Assembly: GCA_021793115.1 (NCBI GenBank)
Contig: JAJYTJ010000075.1
Coordinates: 1 to 17,396 of the forward strand
Direction of reading: 5' to 3'
DNA: 17,396 nt
DNA from: Actinomycetes bacterium
GTDB taxonomy: Bacteria > Actinomycetota > Actinomycetes > Actinomycetales > Cellulomonadaceae
Positions 1 to 8,666 of this stretch are shown here, piece by piece (within the stretch, counting starts at the first letter, position 1; the number at the start of each line of letters is the position of its first letter). The notes under the pieces are model-generated. The model was not told the DNA's origin. It saw only the letters and a program-made list of their open reading frames with translations, and did not search any database. Position numbers and translations under genes: made by a program.

Positions 1-150
1 CCGATCTGCCCAGGCCAGCACGAGGACCCCGAACAGGTCGAACTTCTTGCGGACGGCGGCCAGGCCGCCGGACAGCGCGGCGACGAAGACGCCCACGAGC
101 TCCAGGCGGGTGTCCACCAGCAGGTGCGCCAGGTCGTTCACGGCGGCCAT
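1..150 (-). CDS. UPF0126/TRIC-type membrane protein (N-terminal 50 residues only)
   Basis: Reading the reverse strand from the ATG at 150 gives an open frame to the window edge. A short leader is followed by a hydrophobic stretch with the pattern ELVGVFVAALSGGLAAVRKKFDLFGVLVLAW. This resembles the first helices of the UPF0126 (YicG/TRIC-like) family, which in related proteins form trimeric cation-permeable channels in the inner membrane. The small residues around SGGLAAVRKKFDLFG are the family hallmark. Only the N-terminus is present; the rest lies beyond the window. It diverges from the ChrB-like gene across 78 bases. The family call rests on one motif. The transported ion cannot be told. 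Confidence 0.6.
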   Translation of the reverse strand, partial: MAAVNDLAHLLVDTRLELVGVFVAALSGGLAAVRKKFDLFGVLVLAWADR

Positions 151-228
151 TGTCCACGGCCGGTGCGCCGCGTCCGGGCCGCGCCCCGGACGCCGGACGG
201 GTGGCCGGCCGCCTCGTAGGATCCGCGC

Positions 229-792
229 ATGGCCTCCGCCGACGCCCCCGAGCCCGCCGAGCAGCGCTGGCTCCTGCTCGTCTACCGCATCCCGTCCGAG
301 CCGACCCGGCTGCGCGCCGCGGTGTGGCGGCGGCTCAAGGCGCTCGGCGCCGTGTACCTGCAGAGCTCCGCCGCCACGCTGCCGTACAGCGCGGTCTCGG
401 AACGCGCGCTGCGCAAGCTGCAGCGGGAGATCCTCCAGATGGACGGCACCGCGGTGCTCCTGGAGTCGCGCGTGCTCGCGGGCGAGCAGAGCATCCTCAA
501 CGTGTTCCAGGCCGCGCGCACCGACGAGTACGAGGAGATCGTCGACCGGTGCCAGGGCTTCATCGCCGAGGTGGAGAAGGAGTACGCGAAGGCGCACTTC
601 ACCTACGCGGAGCTCGAGGAGAACGAGGTCGACTACACCAAGCTGGTCAGCTGGCTGAAGAAGGTGGAGGAGCGCGACGAGTTCCACGCCCCCGGGCGGC
701 TCGAGGCCGAGCAGGCCGTGGCCGGCTGCGAGAAGGCGCTCGAGGACTACGCCGCGCGCGTCTACTCCGAGGAGTCCGAGGACGGTCGCTGA
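229..792 (+). CDS. ChrB N-terminal-domain protein
   Basis: This 187-residue soluble protein opens (residues 13-45) with a WLLLVYRIPSEPTRLRAAVWRRLKALGAVYL-like block, the signature of the ChrB N-terminal domain from chromate-resistance regulators. Full ChrB proteins carry a second C-terminal domain; here only the N-terminal type domain plus a glutamate-rich helical tail is present, so this is the short stand-alone form common in Actinobacteria. An AGGA stretch about 7 bases upstream supports the ATG at 229. It is convergent with the membrane-protein gene that begins the metal-transport cluster, and no chrA chromate transporter is seen. Function beyond a likely sensory or regulatory role is not shown by the sequence. 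Confidence 0.75.
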   Translation: MASADAPEPAEQRWLLLVYRIPSEPTRLRAAVWRRLKALGAVYLQSSAATLPYSAVSERALRKLQREILQMDGTAVLLESRVLAGEQSILNVFQAARTDEYEEIVDRCQGFIAEVEKEYAKAHFTYAELEENEVDYTKLVSWLKKVEERDEFHAPGRLEAEQAVAGCEKALEDYAARVYSEESEDGR

Positions 793-810
793 CGCGCGCC
801 GCCGGGCGGC

Positions 811-1872
811 TCAGCGCCGCGCGGCACGCACCGTGCCGTAGAGCATGAGCAGCGCCAGCCCGGCGACCGCGACGAGCCACGAGCCCGTCCACGCGCTGGC
901 CAGCGACGCGACGACGAGCATCGCGACGACGCCGGCGGCGACCTGCCAGTCGTCGCCGATGACGAAGTCGTACCAGAACAGGCCGAAGGCCTTGAGGCGT
1001 CCGACCGCCGGGGCGGGCGCCGCCGCCACGGCAGGCGCGGCGGCCGGCGCGGCCACGGCGGCGGGGGCGGCGTCCAGCACCATCCCTTCGTCGTCGTCGG
1101 CCGCCACCCGGACGCCGACGAGCACCGGGACGGGCTCGACCGCCGCGCCCCGGCCGCGCCGCAGGCGCCACGTCAGCAGCGCGCAGTAGGCCGCGACGGC
1201 CGGTGCGATGGCCAGCAGCGCCGCGTCGGACCCGGGCCAGCGGGCACCGACGCCCTCGGCGCCCCAGAAGGCCCCGAAGCTCGTGAGCATGACGCCGACG
1301 ACGAGCTTGAGCGTGTTCTCGGGCACCCGTGACAGCGGACCTCGCACCACCGCGCCGAGCACGACGACGATGACGATCGCCGCCAGGGCGCCCGTCACCG
1401 CGAGCGGCAGGTTGCCCTGGTTGGTGGCGAACGTCAGCACGATGAACACCACCTCGAGGCCCTCCAGCAGCACGCCCTTGAAGGACAGCGTGAAGGCGTA
1501 CCAGTCGGAGACGCCGAGCCGGCTCTCGCTCCGGGCCGCCTGGGCCGCGGCCACCTGGCGTTGGTAGATGAGCTCCTCGTCGTGCAGCGCCTTGACGCCG
1601 GACGCGCGCAGCACCGCCTTGCGCAGCCACTGCAGGCCGAACACCAGCAGCAGGCCGCCGACGACGATCCGCAGCGCGGCGATCGGCAGCCGCATGATCG
1701 CGGGCCCGAACAGGGCGACCCCGACGGCCAGCACGACGAGCGCCACGACGGAGCCGGTGAGCGCGGACCGCCAGCTCCGGGTGGCGCCGGCCGCGACCAC
1801 GATGGTCGTCGCCTCGACGGCCTCGACGAGGCAGGCGAGGAAGACGGCGACGACGAGGGCGACAGCGGTCAT
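811..1872 (-). CDS. COG4280-type integral membrane protein with duplicated FTR1-like ExxE motifs
   Basis: This 353-residue polytopic membrane protein has two similar halves. The acidic helix motif VEAVE (residues 16-20) recurs as LEGLE (136-140), and ALRIVVGGLLLVFGLQWL (66-83) recurs as TLKLVVGVMLTSFGAFWG (187-204), both about 120 residues apart. Paired intramembrane ExxE motifs are characteristic of FTR1-type iron permeases and related duplicated metal carriers. I place it in the uncharacterised COG4280 group from general appearance. An Ala/Pro-rich linker (about 264-290) joins a C-terminal two-helix segment beginning LKAFGLFWYDFVIGDDW, which looks like a fused extra domain. GGGAG lies about 8 bases before the ATG. 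It starts 48 bases after the ABC ATPase gene on the same strand, so co-transcription is likely. Metal transport is inference. Confidence 0.7.
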   Translation of the reverse strand: MTAVALVVAVFLACLVEAVEATTIVVAAGATRSWRSALTGSVVALVVLAVGVALFGPAIMRLPIAALRIVVGGLLLVFGLQWLRKAVLRASGVKALHDEELIYQRQVAAAQAARSESRLGVSDWYAFTLSFKGVLLEGLEVVFIVLTFATNQGNLPLAVTGALAAIVIVVVLGAVVRGPLSRVPENTLKLVVGVMLTSFGAFWGAEGVGARWPGSDAALLAIAPAVAAYCALLTWRLRRGRGAAVEPVPVLVGVRVAADDDEGMVLDAAPAAVAAPAAAPAVAAAPAPAVGRLKAFGLFWYDFVIGDDWQVAAGVVAMLVVASLASAWTGSWLVAVAGLALLMLYGTVRAARR

Positions 1873-1920
1873 GGAGGGTCTCCCGAGAGGTGAGATGTTC
1901 GCGTCAGAGAGTAACAGCGG

Positions 1921-3042
1921 TTAGGACGGCGAGGCTGCCGGAAAGGCGACGCAGGCCGCCGGGTCGATGGCGACGAGACAGGCCCGCCCGCGCGGCCACC
2001 CGGTGGCGTCGAAGACCCCGGTGAGCACGCCGTGCTGGGTGTGGACCACGTGCTCGTAGCCCCGGCCGCGGTAGGCGGTGTCGGTGATGTGGCCGGCGAC
2101 GAGGCCGTCGTGCGCCCCGGCGGCGTGGTGGGCGGCCGGGTCCACCAGGCGCGGCGCGGCCGGCCGGATCGCGAGCTGGACCTCGTGGCCGGGCCGCAGC
2201 TCGTGGTGGGCACTGGCCGCCATCCGGTGGCCACCCACCTGCACCACGGCGGTGTGCCGGTCGACGCGGTCCGCCACCACGCCGTGGAAGGTCCCCGACA
2301 GTCCCGTGAAACGCGCGACGAGCGGGGTCGCCGGATGCGCGTAGACCTGCTCCGGGGTGCCGACCTGCTCCAGCCGGCCGGCGTCGAGCACGCCGATGAC
2401 GTCGGCGAGCGCGAACGCCTCGCTCTGGTCGTGCGTGATGTAGACCGCCGTCGCGCCCGTGGCACGCGTGATCGTCGCGATCTCCACGCGCAGCTGCTCG
2501 CGCAGGTGCGCGTCGAGGTTGGACAACGGCTCGTCGAACAGCAGCAGCGGCGGCCGGGCGATGATCGCCCGGGCCAGCGCCACGCGCTGCTGCTGGCCCC
2601 CGGACAGCTCCTGGGGATAGGCGTCCGCCTTCTCCACCATGCTCACCCGCTCCAGCGTCTCCAGCGCGCGACGACGCTGCTCGCGTCCGTCGAGCCGCTG
2701 CCGGCGCAGCGCGTAGCCGACGTTCTCCGCGACCGTCATGTGCGGCCACAGCGCGTAGTCCTGGAACACCATGGCCAGCCCCCGCCGCTCGGGCGGCACG
2801 TGCGTGCGCGGGCCGCTGACCAGCTCCTCGCCGAACGCCACCGTGCCGGCGTCGAACCGCTCGATGCCGGCCAGGCCGCGCAGCAGCGTCGTCTTGCCCG
2901 AGCCCGAGGGCCCGAGCAGCACGAGGAACTGGCCGGGGTCGATGTCGAAGCTCACGCCGGCGAGCGCCCGGGTGGCGCCGAAGCGCTTCTCGACGCCGTG
3001 CACGGCGAGCCGGTGCCCGCCCGTCGCAGGGGTGATGGTCAT
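1921..3042 (-). CDS. ABC importer ATPase, FbpC/PotA type
   Basis: This 373-residue ATPase powers the importer encoded by the two genes upstream. It contains Walker A GPSGSGKT (44-51), the Q-loop in FQDYALWP (Q94), signature LSGGQQQR (146-153), Walker B LLLFDEP (166-172) and the H-loop in YITHDQ (H204). After residue about 235 there is a TOBE-like beta-rich tail, normal for ferric-iron, phosphonate and polyamine importers. The ATG at 3042 overlaps the permease stop as ATGA, so the longer open frame upstream is permease sequence in another frame and was not used. The membrane gene at 811-1872 follows closely. The ATPase class is certain; the substrate is not. Confidence 0.92.
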   Translation of the reverse strand: MTITPATGGHRLAVHGVEKRFGATRALAGVSFDIDPGQFLVLLGPSGSGKTTLLRGLAGIERFDAGTVAFGEELVSGPRTHVPPERRGLAMVFQDYALWPHMTVAENVGYALRRQRLDGREQRRRALETLERVSMVEKADAYPQELSGGQQQRVALARAIIARPPLLLFDEPLSNLDAHLREQLRVEIATITRATGATAVYITHDQSEAFALADVIGVLDAGRLEQVGTPEQVYAHPATPLVARFTGLSGTFHGVVADRVDRHTAVVQVGGHRMAASAHHELRPGHEVQLAIRPAAPRLVDPAAHHAAGAHDGLVAGHITDTAYRGRGYEHVVHTQHGVLTGVFDATGWPRGRACLVAIDPAACVAFPAASPS

Positions 3043-4835
3043 CTCGTCCTCCCGATCACGCGCCACCCGTGCGGCGCGAGCAGCCGAAACGCGGCGTACG
3101 CGACGGCGACGACGGCGAGCGCCGCGAGGATCGCGATGACCTCCAGCGCGGTGCCGCCGCCGTAGTCGTACTTGCCCAGGGCGGTCTCGATCCCCACGGA
3201 GACCGGCTGGCGGCCGGGCGGCGACAGCAGCTGCGAGACGGGCAGCTCGAGCAGCACCGCCGCGAACGTCAGCAGCCAGGCCGTGAGCAGCGGCCGGGCG
3301 ATCACCGGCAGCACGATCCCGAACCAGGCGCGCACGGCGCCGCGGCCGTGGACCCGGGAGGCTTCCAGCAGCGAGTCCTGCACCTGGCTCATGGTGCCCA
3401 CCAGCACCCGCGTGGTGGAGGGCAGCGCGGTGGCCAGGTACGCCAGCAGCAGCAGCGCGGTGGTGCCGTACAGCCGGATCCGCAGCGTCGTCCAGAACGG
3501 CAGGTTGTAGGCGAAGATGTAGCCCGCGGCGAAGACGATGCCCGGCAGGGCCACCGCGGCGAGCAGCACGAGGTCCAGCGCGCGGCCCGCGACGGTGTTC
3601 CGGCGCGCGGCGAGCATCCGGGCGCACACCGCGGCCAGCGCGGTCGCCGCGCTCGCCGTCACCGCCGCCAGCCAGGCCGAGAAGACCAGCGGGTGCGCCA
3701 GGTCGGGGCTGGTCAGGACGCGCTGGTAGTTGGACAGGTCCCAGCGGTGGCTGCCGGCCAGCGAGCCCAGGCCGTCGATCAGCGAGGCCGAGACCGCTCC
3801 GAACGTCGGGACGCCGAGCGTCACCAGGACGAGCACGACGACGGCGACACCGGTGAGCGCGGCGTGCGCCGGGCCGAGGTGCTCGCGCACCACGGGCCGG
3901 CTCCGGCCGCCGAGCACGCGGAAGCTGCGGCCGCGCAGGGCCCGGTGCTGGGCGACCAGGGCGAGCACGACGAGCAGCAGCAGCAACCAGCTGATCGCGG
4001 CCGCGACCGGGAACTGCACCGGGAACGAGTCCACCGCGACGTACAGCGAGTACGTGGCCACCAGGAAGTGCGAGTCGTTGGCCAACGTCGACGCGACGCC
4101 GAAGTCGCTCACCGACTCGGCGAACACGATCGCCAGCGCCGCCCAGATCCCCGGGGCCAGCAGGGTCGCGGCCATCCGGATCGCGGCCGAGCGGCGGCCG
4201 CCGTGGACGCGGACGGCGTCCTCGAACTCACGGCCCAGGCCGCGCAACGCGTTGCCGATCGCCAGGTAGGCGAACGGGATGCCCTTGACGGTGAGCACCA
4301 CGACGATCCCGACCGGCCCGTACATCACCGACCGCAGCCCGGGCGCGGACAGCCCGAGCAGGTCGAGCACGCCGTTCGGCTCCAGCAACCGCTCCCAGCC
4401 CAGGGCGATGAGGTACGAGGGCGCCAGCAGCAGCGCGAACACCACCCCGGTGAGCGCCCGCCGCCCCGGCAGGTCGGTGCGCTGCACCGTCCAGGCCACC
4501 CAGAACGCGATCCCGGCCGACAGCACGGCGGTCACCGCGCCCACCACGGTGGAGTCGGCGAACGCCCGGAGCAGCTGCGGCGTCAGCGCGGCACGGAACG
4601 CGTCGAGCGTGAACCACTGCGACCCCTGCGACAGCAGCGCGGGGCTGACCGCCACCACGAGGAACAGCAGGATCGGCACCACCAGGATGACGACGATCAG
4701 CACCCAGAACGCGAGGAACCAGCCACCGCGCGCGGTGCCCGCCGCGGGCCGGCGCCGGCCCGCCGTCCGGACCACCGGGGTGCGGCGCCCGATCCCCTCG
4801 AGCGCCGCACCGGTGGTCGTGGTGGCGACCGCCAT
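3039..4835 (-). CDS. ABC importer permease, fused two-domain FbpB type
   Basis: This 598-residue inner-membrane permease contains two successive binding-protein-dependent transport domains of about six helices each. Each half carries an EAA-type coupling loop: EFEDAVRVHGGRRSAAIRM in the first and LLEASRVHGRGAVRAWFGI in the second. The fused double permease is the arrangement in ferric-iron (FbpB/AfuB) and some 2-aminoethylphosphonate importers. The ATG at 4835 overlaps the last base of the upstream stop (TGATG), and its 3' end overlaps the ATPase start (ATGA), so translation is probably coupled along the operon. The frame stays open far upstream, but that part is antisense or out-of-frame to the binding-protein gene and has no separate meaning. 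Confidence 0.9.
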   Translation of the reverse strand: MAVATTTTGAALEGIGRRTPVVRTAGRRRPAAGTARGGWFLAFWVLIVVILVVPILLFLVVAVSPALLSQGSQWFTLDAFRAALTPQLLRAFADSTVVGAVTAVLSAGIAFWVAWTVQRTDLPGRRALTGVVFALLLAPSYLIALGWERLLEPNGVLDLLGLSAPGLRSVMYGPVGIVVVLTVKGIPFAYLAIGNALRGLGREFEDAVRVHGGRRSAAIRMAATLLAPGIWAALAIVFAESVSDFGVASTLANDSHFLVATYSLYVAVDSFPVQFPVAAAISWLLLLLVVLALVAQHRALRGRSFRVLGGRSRPVVREHLGPAHAALTGVAVVVLVLVTLGVPTFGAVSASLIDGLGSLAGSHRWDLSNYQRVLTSPDLAHPLVFSAWLAAVTASAATALAAVCARMLAARRNTVAGRALDLVLLAAVALPGIVFAAGYIFAYNLPFWTTLRIRLYGTTALLLLAYLATALPSTTRVLVGTMSQVQDSLLEASRVHGRGAVRAWFGIVLPVIARPLLTAWLLTFAAVLLELPVSQLLSPPGRQPVSVGIETALGKYDYGGGTALEVIAILAALAVVAVAYAAFRLLAPHGWRVIGRTR

Positions 4836-5929
4836 CACTTGATGGTCGCGTCGAACCAGGTGTTGACCTGGCCCTCGAGCGGGCCCCAGAACGTCGGGTC
4901 GAGCGCCTGGTAGTGGGCCGGGAACGCCGGCAGCTGGGACAGCGCCGGCACGGTGCTGACGATCGGCCAGAACAACGAGTCGCCCGAGGGGTCGCCGGCC
5001 TGCATCACGCGCTGCCCCTCGGGGGACATCACGTAGTCGACGAACTGCTTGGCCTCGGCCTGCACGGCGGGCGGGGCACCCTTGTCGATCGCGATGACGC
5101 TCGGCAGCAGGGTCGACGTGGGCAGGTAGGCGATCTTCGGGTGGAAGGCCGCGGTGGCCGCCACCTTGAGCACCTCGCCGGTGGCCGCCGAGCTCTGGAT
5201 GAGGCCGTAGTCGATCTGGCCGTTCTCGAGTGCGTGCAGCGTGTCGCCGTTCGTCGGGAACACGTGCAGACCGTTCGCCTTGAGCTTGGTGAAGTAGTCC
5301 TCGCCGGCCTGGACGCCGCCCTGCTGCCCGCCGAGCTGGTTCATCACCCCGGCGATGAAGGGGTAGGTGGGGCCCGACTGGGACGGGTCGTTCATGCCGA
5401 CCTTGCCCTGGTAGGCGGCGGTGAGCAGGTCGGTGTAGCTCGTCGGCACCGCGGACACCTTGGCGGCGTTGTAGATGAGGGCGGCCATCACGGTCGTCCC
5501 CGTGGGGGTGTACCCGTGGTCCGCCGGCTGCAACGCGGTGCCGACGGCGGACAGCGACGCGGACGGCGAGGCGTAGGGCAGCAGGAAGCCCTGCTGGTCC
5601 AGCGACGCGAAGGCCGTGTCGCCGTCGGCCCAGAACAGCGACCACTGCGGGTTGTTCTTCTCGGCCGTGATCTTGGTCAGCAGCGGCCCCGTGCTGTCGT
5701 CGTCCACGGCCACCGGGATCCCGGTCTTCGCCGTGAACGCCTTCGCGACGGCCGAGTCGTAGCCCTCGGCCGCGTACAGCGTGAGGGGCTGCACGGCGGC
5801 GGCCGTGCCGGCCGCGGCGGGCGAGGTCGCCGAGCTGGCGACGACGTTGCTGGACGACGAGCAGGCGGCGAGCGCGCCGACCGCGACGAGCGCACCTGTC
5901 ATCGCGGCGACGCGAGGGAACTTCGGCAT
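4835..5929 (-). CDS. ABC importer solute-binding lipoprotein, FbpA/AfuA-like
   Basis: A 364-residue exported binding protein. Residues 1-23 form a signal peptide with a lipobox LAAC (Cys23), followed by a Ser/Ala-rich spacer. The mature part opens with LTLYAAEGYDSAVAKAF (Y57 in the position of a conserved tyrosine of FbpA-like proteins) and contains DYGLIQSSA and VMSPEGQRV blocks of the iron/phosphonate binding-protein superfamily. The adjacent tyrosine pair that binds Fe(III) in classical FbpA is not evident, so the ligand could be another metal complex, a phosphonate or a small cation. Two ATGs are possible. GAAGGG directly touches the one at 5938 but lies 9 bases before the one at 5929, so I prefer 5929. 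First gene of the transport operon. Confidence 0.85.
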   Translation of the reverse strand: MPKFPRVAAMTGALVAVGALAACSSSSNVVASSATSPAAAGTAAAVQPLTLYAAEGYDSAVAKAFTAKTGIPVAVDDDSTGPLLTKITAEKNNPQWSLFWADGDTAFASLDQQGFLLPYASPSASLSAVGTALQPADHGYTPTGTTVMAALIYNAAKVSAVPTSYTDLLTAAYQGKVGMNDPSQSGPTYPFIAGVMNQLGGQQGGVQAGEDYFTKLKANGLHVFPTNGDTLHALENGQIDYGLIQSSAATGEVLKVAATAAFHPKIAYLPTSTLLPSVIAIDKGAPPAVQAEAKQFVDYVMSPEGQRVMQAGDPSGDSLFWPIVSTVPALSQLPAFPAHYQALDPTFWGPLEGQVNTWFDATIK

Positions 5930-5948
5930 GCGGGGCATCCCTTCGGAA

Positions 5949-5980
5949 CGGACGTTGTCCGGCCTGAATAACGGCCGTTA
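5949..5980 (-). promoter_or_regulatory. Two adjacent dyad symmetries upstream of the importer operon
   Basis: Just before the binding-protein gene lie a perfect 12-bp palindrome TAACGGCCGTTA (5969-5980) and a 13-bp inverted repeat CGGAC-GTT-GTCCG (5949-5961). Both sit where a promoter or leader of the reverse-strand operon must be. This fits an operator for a dimeric regulator, or an RNA leader structure. The regulator is not identified and no clear -35/-10 pair is visible. Confidence 0.4.
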
Positions 5981-6054
5981 CGCACGCTACGAAACGATGC
6001 TGGACCTGCGGTGGCGCCCTGTTGAACAGCGGGTGAATGGTGGGGTCGCCCGGA

Positions 6055-6098
6055 CGGACGACAGCGCGCCCCGGGAGCGGTCCGGGGCGCGCCGTCCG
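6055..6098 (-). terminator. Strong hairpin after the ABC-2 operon
   Basis: An 11-bp perfect stem of GC pairs (6064-6074 with 6082-6092, 7-base loop) continues outward, past a 3-base bulge, as six more pairs (6055-6060 with 6093-6098). It starts 15 bases beyond the stop of the last ABC-2 permease gene. No T-tract is seen, as is usual in high-GC actinobacteria. It should end the reverse-strand operon transcript before the importer promoter. Confidence 0.7.
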
Positions 6099-6112
6099 AC
6101 AGTCGTGGCGGG

Positions 6113-6844
6113 CTACTCCGCCGCGGCGAGCCGCAGCGTCTTGAGCCGGCCGATCCCGAGCCAGGCCGCTCCGAGCGTGACGACGACGAGCATCGTGACG
6201 CCCACGGTCGTCGACACCGCGGACGTGACGCCCCAGCTGGCGGCGTCGGCCGCGCTGAGCAGGTGCTCGGCGGGCGCCAGCGCCCACTGCCGCACCGAGA
6301 CGTCCTTGACGCCGGGCACGTAGCCACCCAGCACGCCCTCCCACAGCAGCGCGTACAGCAGCCCGATGATGACGGCGTTGCGGCTCAGCACCGACAGCGC
6401 CACGAAGATCGTCGTGTAGGCGATGCCCGCCAGCAGCGCCGCCAACCCGTACGCCACGGTGAGCTTGAACCCGTCGTCACCGGCGAGCGCGGCACCCGCC
6501 GCGATCGGCAGCACGGCGAAGACGACCGTGGCCGCCAGGGCCACCGCGAGCTTGGCGAGCAGGATGCTGCGCCGCGGCACCGGCTTGTTGAGCAGGTAGA
6601 CGATCGAGCCGTCGTCGATCTCCGGACCGATCACGCCGGTGCCGATGAGCAGGCACATCAGCGGCAGCAGCGTGCCCATCGCGAAGTTGCCGGTCAGGCT
6701 CGCCGAGGCGCTCGGCTGGGCATGGGATCCCCAGCGCGTCAGCCCGGCGAGGCCGAGCAGCAGCGCGGGCAGGACGACGAGGAGCAGGGAGCGGCGGCGG
6801 CCGAGCAGGCCGCGCACCGTCAGCTGCATGACGACGGGGTTCAT
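6113..6844 (-). CDS. ABC-2 type transporter permease (second pair)
   Basis: This 243-residue membrane protein has about six hydrophobic segments. Between helices it carries the motif DDGSIVYLLNKPVPRRSILLAK, which is characteristic of ABC-2 (NatB/YhgE-like) permeases. A basic N-terminus GLLGRRRS precedes the first helix. It is the last gene of a four-gene operon and its ATG overlaps the stop of the ATPase gene as ATGA, so it should pair with that ATPase to form an exporter. The substrate is unknown; families of this type export drugs, lipids, ions or peptides. A terminator hairpin follows 15 bases after the stop. Confidence 0.82.
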   Translation of the reverse strand: MNPVVMQLTVRGLLGRRRSLLLVVLPALLLGLAGLTRWGSHAQPSASASLTGNFAMGTLLPLMCLLIGTGVIGPEIDDGSIVYLLNKPVPRRSILLAKLAVALAATVVFAVLPIAAGAALAGDDGFKLTVAYGLAALLAGIAYTTIFVALSVLSRNAVIIGLLYALLWEGVLGGYVPGVKDVSVRQWALAPAEHLLSAADAASWGVTSAVSTTVGVTMLVVVTLGAAWLGIGRLKTLRLAAAE

Positions 6845-7752
6845 CGGGCCACCAGGTAGGCGAAGACGGATTCGAGTGACTCGTCGGCCGGCGAGACGTC
6901 GAGCAGGCGGACCCCAGAGTCGCGGGCGAGCCGCGGCAGGGCGTGGACGAATCGGCCGTAGTCCGACGTCTGGATCGCCAGCGTGCCGTCGGTCAGCGTC
7001 ACGCCGTTGGCCGCACCGTCGGCGACGAGGGCGGCGGCGAGCCGGCGGTCGTCGCTCGACGTGATCGTGTACTGGTGCGGCCGCTCGGTCATGAGGCGCC
7101 GGATGCGGCGGTAGTCACCGGAGGCGGCGTGCCGGCCGGCGACGAGCACCTCGATGTGGTCGGCGATCTGCTCGACCTCCTCGAGGATGTGGCTGCTGAA
7201 CAGCACCGTGCGGCCCTCGGCGGCGAGCCGCCGCAGCAGGTCCATGAGGTGCAGCCGCTGGCGCGGGTCCATGCCGTTGAACGGCTCGTCGAGCAGCAGC
7301 ACCGCCGGGTCGTGGACCAGCGCGGTCGCCATCTTGATGCGCTGCTTCATGCCCTTGGAGTACGTGGCGATCGCCCGCTCGGCCGGCTCGAGCATGTCGA
7401 CCACCTCGAGCGCCCGCCGCGCCGCCGCGCCCGGGTCCGGCAGGCCGTGCAGCCGGGCGTTCGCCAGCAGGAACTGGGCGCCGGTCACCATGTCGTACAT
7501 GGCCTCCGCCTCCGGCACGAGGCCGACCTGGCGGTAGATCTCCGGGTTCTTCCACACGTGGCCGCCGTCGAGCGCCACCGTGCCCGCCGACGGCGCGAGG
7601 AAGCCGCCCATCATCGAGATCAGCGTGGACTTGCCCGCGCCGTTCGGGCCGAGCAGGCCCGTGATGCCGGGGCCGATGGTCATCGTCACGTCGTTGACCG
7701 CGACGACGTTGCCGTACCAGCGGGACACCTTGTCCAGGACGATGGCGCTCAC
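6841..7752 (-). CDS. ABC-2 transporter ATPase (second pair)
   Basis: A 303-residue ATPase. Walker A GPNGAGKST (35-43), VPEAEAM at the Q-loop position with Glu in place of Gln (E81), signature YSKGMKQR (131-138), Walker B LLLDEPFNGMD (152-162) and the H-loop in SSH (H188). The C-terminal ~90 residues (YTITSSDDRRL...) are the variable domain common in NatA/CcmA-like exporters. I chose the GTG at 7752 because it overlaps the preceding stop as GTGA and directly precedes the conserved start of the ATPase fold. The frame remains open further upstream, but that is out-of-frame permease sequence. It works with the permease gene downstream. Confidence 0.88.
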   Translation of the reverse strand: MSAIVLDKVSRWYGNVVAVNDVTMTIGPGITGLLGPNGAGKSTLISMMGGFLAPSAGTVALDGGHVWKNPEIYRQVGLVPEAEAMYDMVTGAQFLLANARLHGLPDPGAAARRALEVVDMLEPAERAIATYSKGMKQRIKMATALVHDPAVLLLDEPFNGMDPRQRLHLMDLLRRLAAEGRTVLFSSHILEEVEQIADHIEVLVAGRHAASGDYRRIRRLMTERPHQYTITSSDDRRLAAALVADGAANGVTLTDGTLAIQTSDYGRFVHALPRLARDSGVRLLDVSPADESLESVFAYLVAR

Positions 7753-8666
7753 AGCCGGCCCGCCTTCCGGTAGCGACGCAGCAGGAGCGCACCGGCCCCG
7801 ACGATGATGACGACGTAGGCCAGCGCGTACCCGGCGACCTCGCCGCCGGTCGTCGGCGCGAACTCCGCGATGGCGGGCTCGACGCCCAGCAGCTTCGACG
7901 CCAGGCCGTCCACCAGGCGGTTCGGGTCGAGGACGCCGGCCAGCACGGCCCACGTGTGCGCCCCCTGCCCCTGCGCGATCCCCGACAGCGCCAGCGAGAT
8001 GCCGCTGACGACGAGCAGCGTGGTGATGATCGCCGCGACTCCCAGGCCGCGCCGCGGCGTGAAGGCCGCGATCACCAGGCCGATCGTGGCCAGCAGCACG
8101 GCCAGCAGCAGCGACGCCAGCAGGCCGCCGAGCCACCCGACCAGCTGGTCGCCGACCGGCATCTTGGCCAGCAGCGCGCCGATGAGCAGCAACGTCTGCG
8201 GCCCCGCCGTGACGAGGAGCACCGCGATCGCCACGCCGCCGTACCGCGCCCACACGTAGTCCGTGCGGATCATCGGGCGCGACAGGTACAGCGGCATGAC
8301 GCCGTGCCGCAGGTCGCGGGACACCGCGTAGGGAGCGGCGCCGGCGACGAACAGCGCGATCGGCAGCTGCAGCTGCGTGAGGTACTGGGTGTAGGAGATG
8401 GGCAGCTTCGAGGCGTTGGTCAGCACCGCGACGAGGGCGACGACCAGCGGCGGGGCGAGCAGGATCGCGACGAGGATCCAGGGCATGACCTTGGACCGCG
8501 CCGGGCGGCCGAGCCCGAAGACGCCGCGCAGCGTGTCGACGAGGAGGGAGCGCACCACCCAGCCGCGCCCGAGCCGCTCGCCGTCGTAGTGCCGGAACCC
8601 GATGTCGTGGATGACGTCCGCGGCGGGCTGCGCCGGGACCGCGGGAACGATCGGCTGGCTGCTCAT
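7749..8666 (-). CDS. ABC-2 type transporter permease (first pair)
   Basis: A 305-residue membrane protein with a cytosolic N-terminus bearing HDIGFRHYDGERLGRGWVVR. That YDGxRLGR block is common in actinobacterial ABC-2 permeases lying between two ATPase genes. About six hydrophobic segments follow, with the inter-helix motif SRDLRHGVMPLYLSRPMIR that ABC-2 permeases use to contact the ATPase. The ATG at 8666 overlaps the stop of the upstream ATPase gene by 4 bases, and its own stop overlaps the next ATPase start. The partner is probably the upstream ATPase, although a heteromeric complex of all four products is possible. Substrate unknown. Confidence 0.85.
   Translation of the reverse strand: MSSQPIVPAVPAQPAADVIHDIGFRHYDGERLGRGWVVRSLLVDTLRGVFGLGRPARSKVMPWILVAILLAPPLVVALVAVLTNASKLPISYTQYLTQLQLPIALFVAGAAPYAVSRDLRHGVMPLYLSRPMIRTDYVWARYGGVAIAVLLVTAGPQTLLLIGALLAKMPVGDQLVGWLGGLLASLLLAVLLATIGLVIAAFTPRRGLGVAAIITTLLVVSGISLALSGIAQGQGAHTWAVLAGVLDPNRLVDGLASKLLGVEPAIAEFAPTTGGEVAGYALAYVVIIVGAGALLLRRYRKAGRL

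Noticed and set aside
3039..6344. A single 1101-residue reverse-strand protein
   Set aside because: Only the part from 4835 onward looks like a permease; the upstream part is an out-of-frame shadow of the binding-protein gene.
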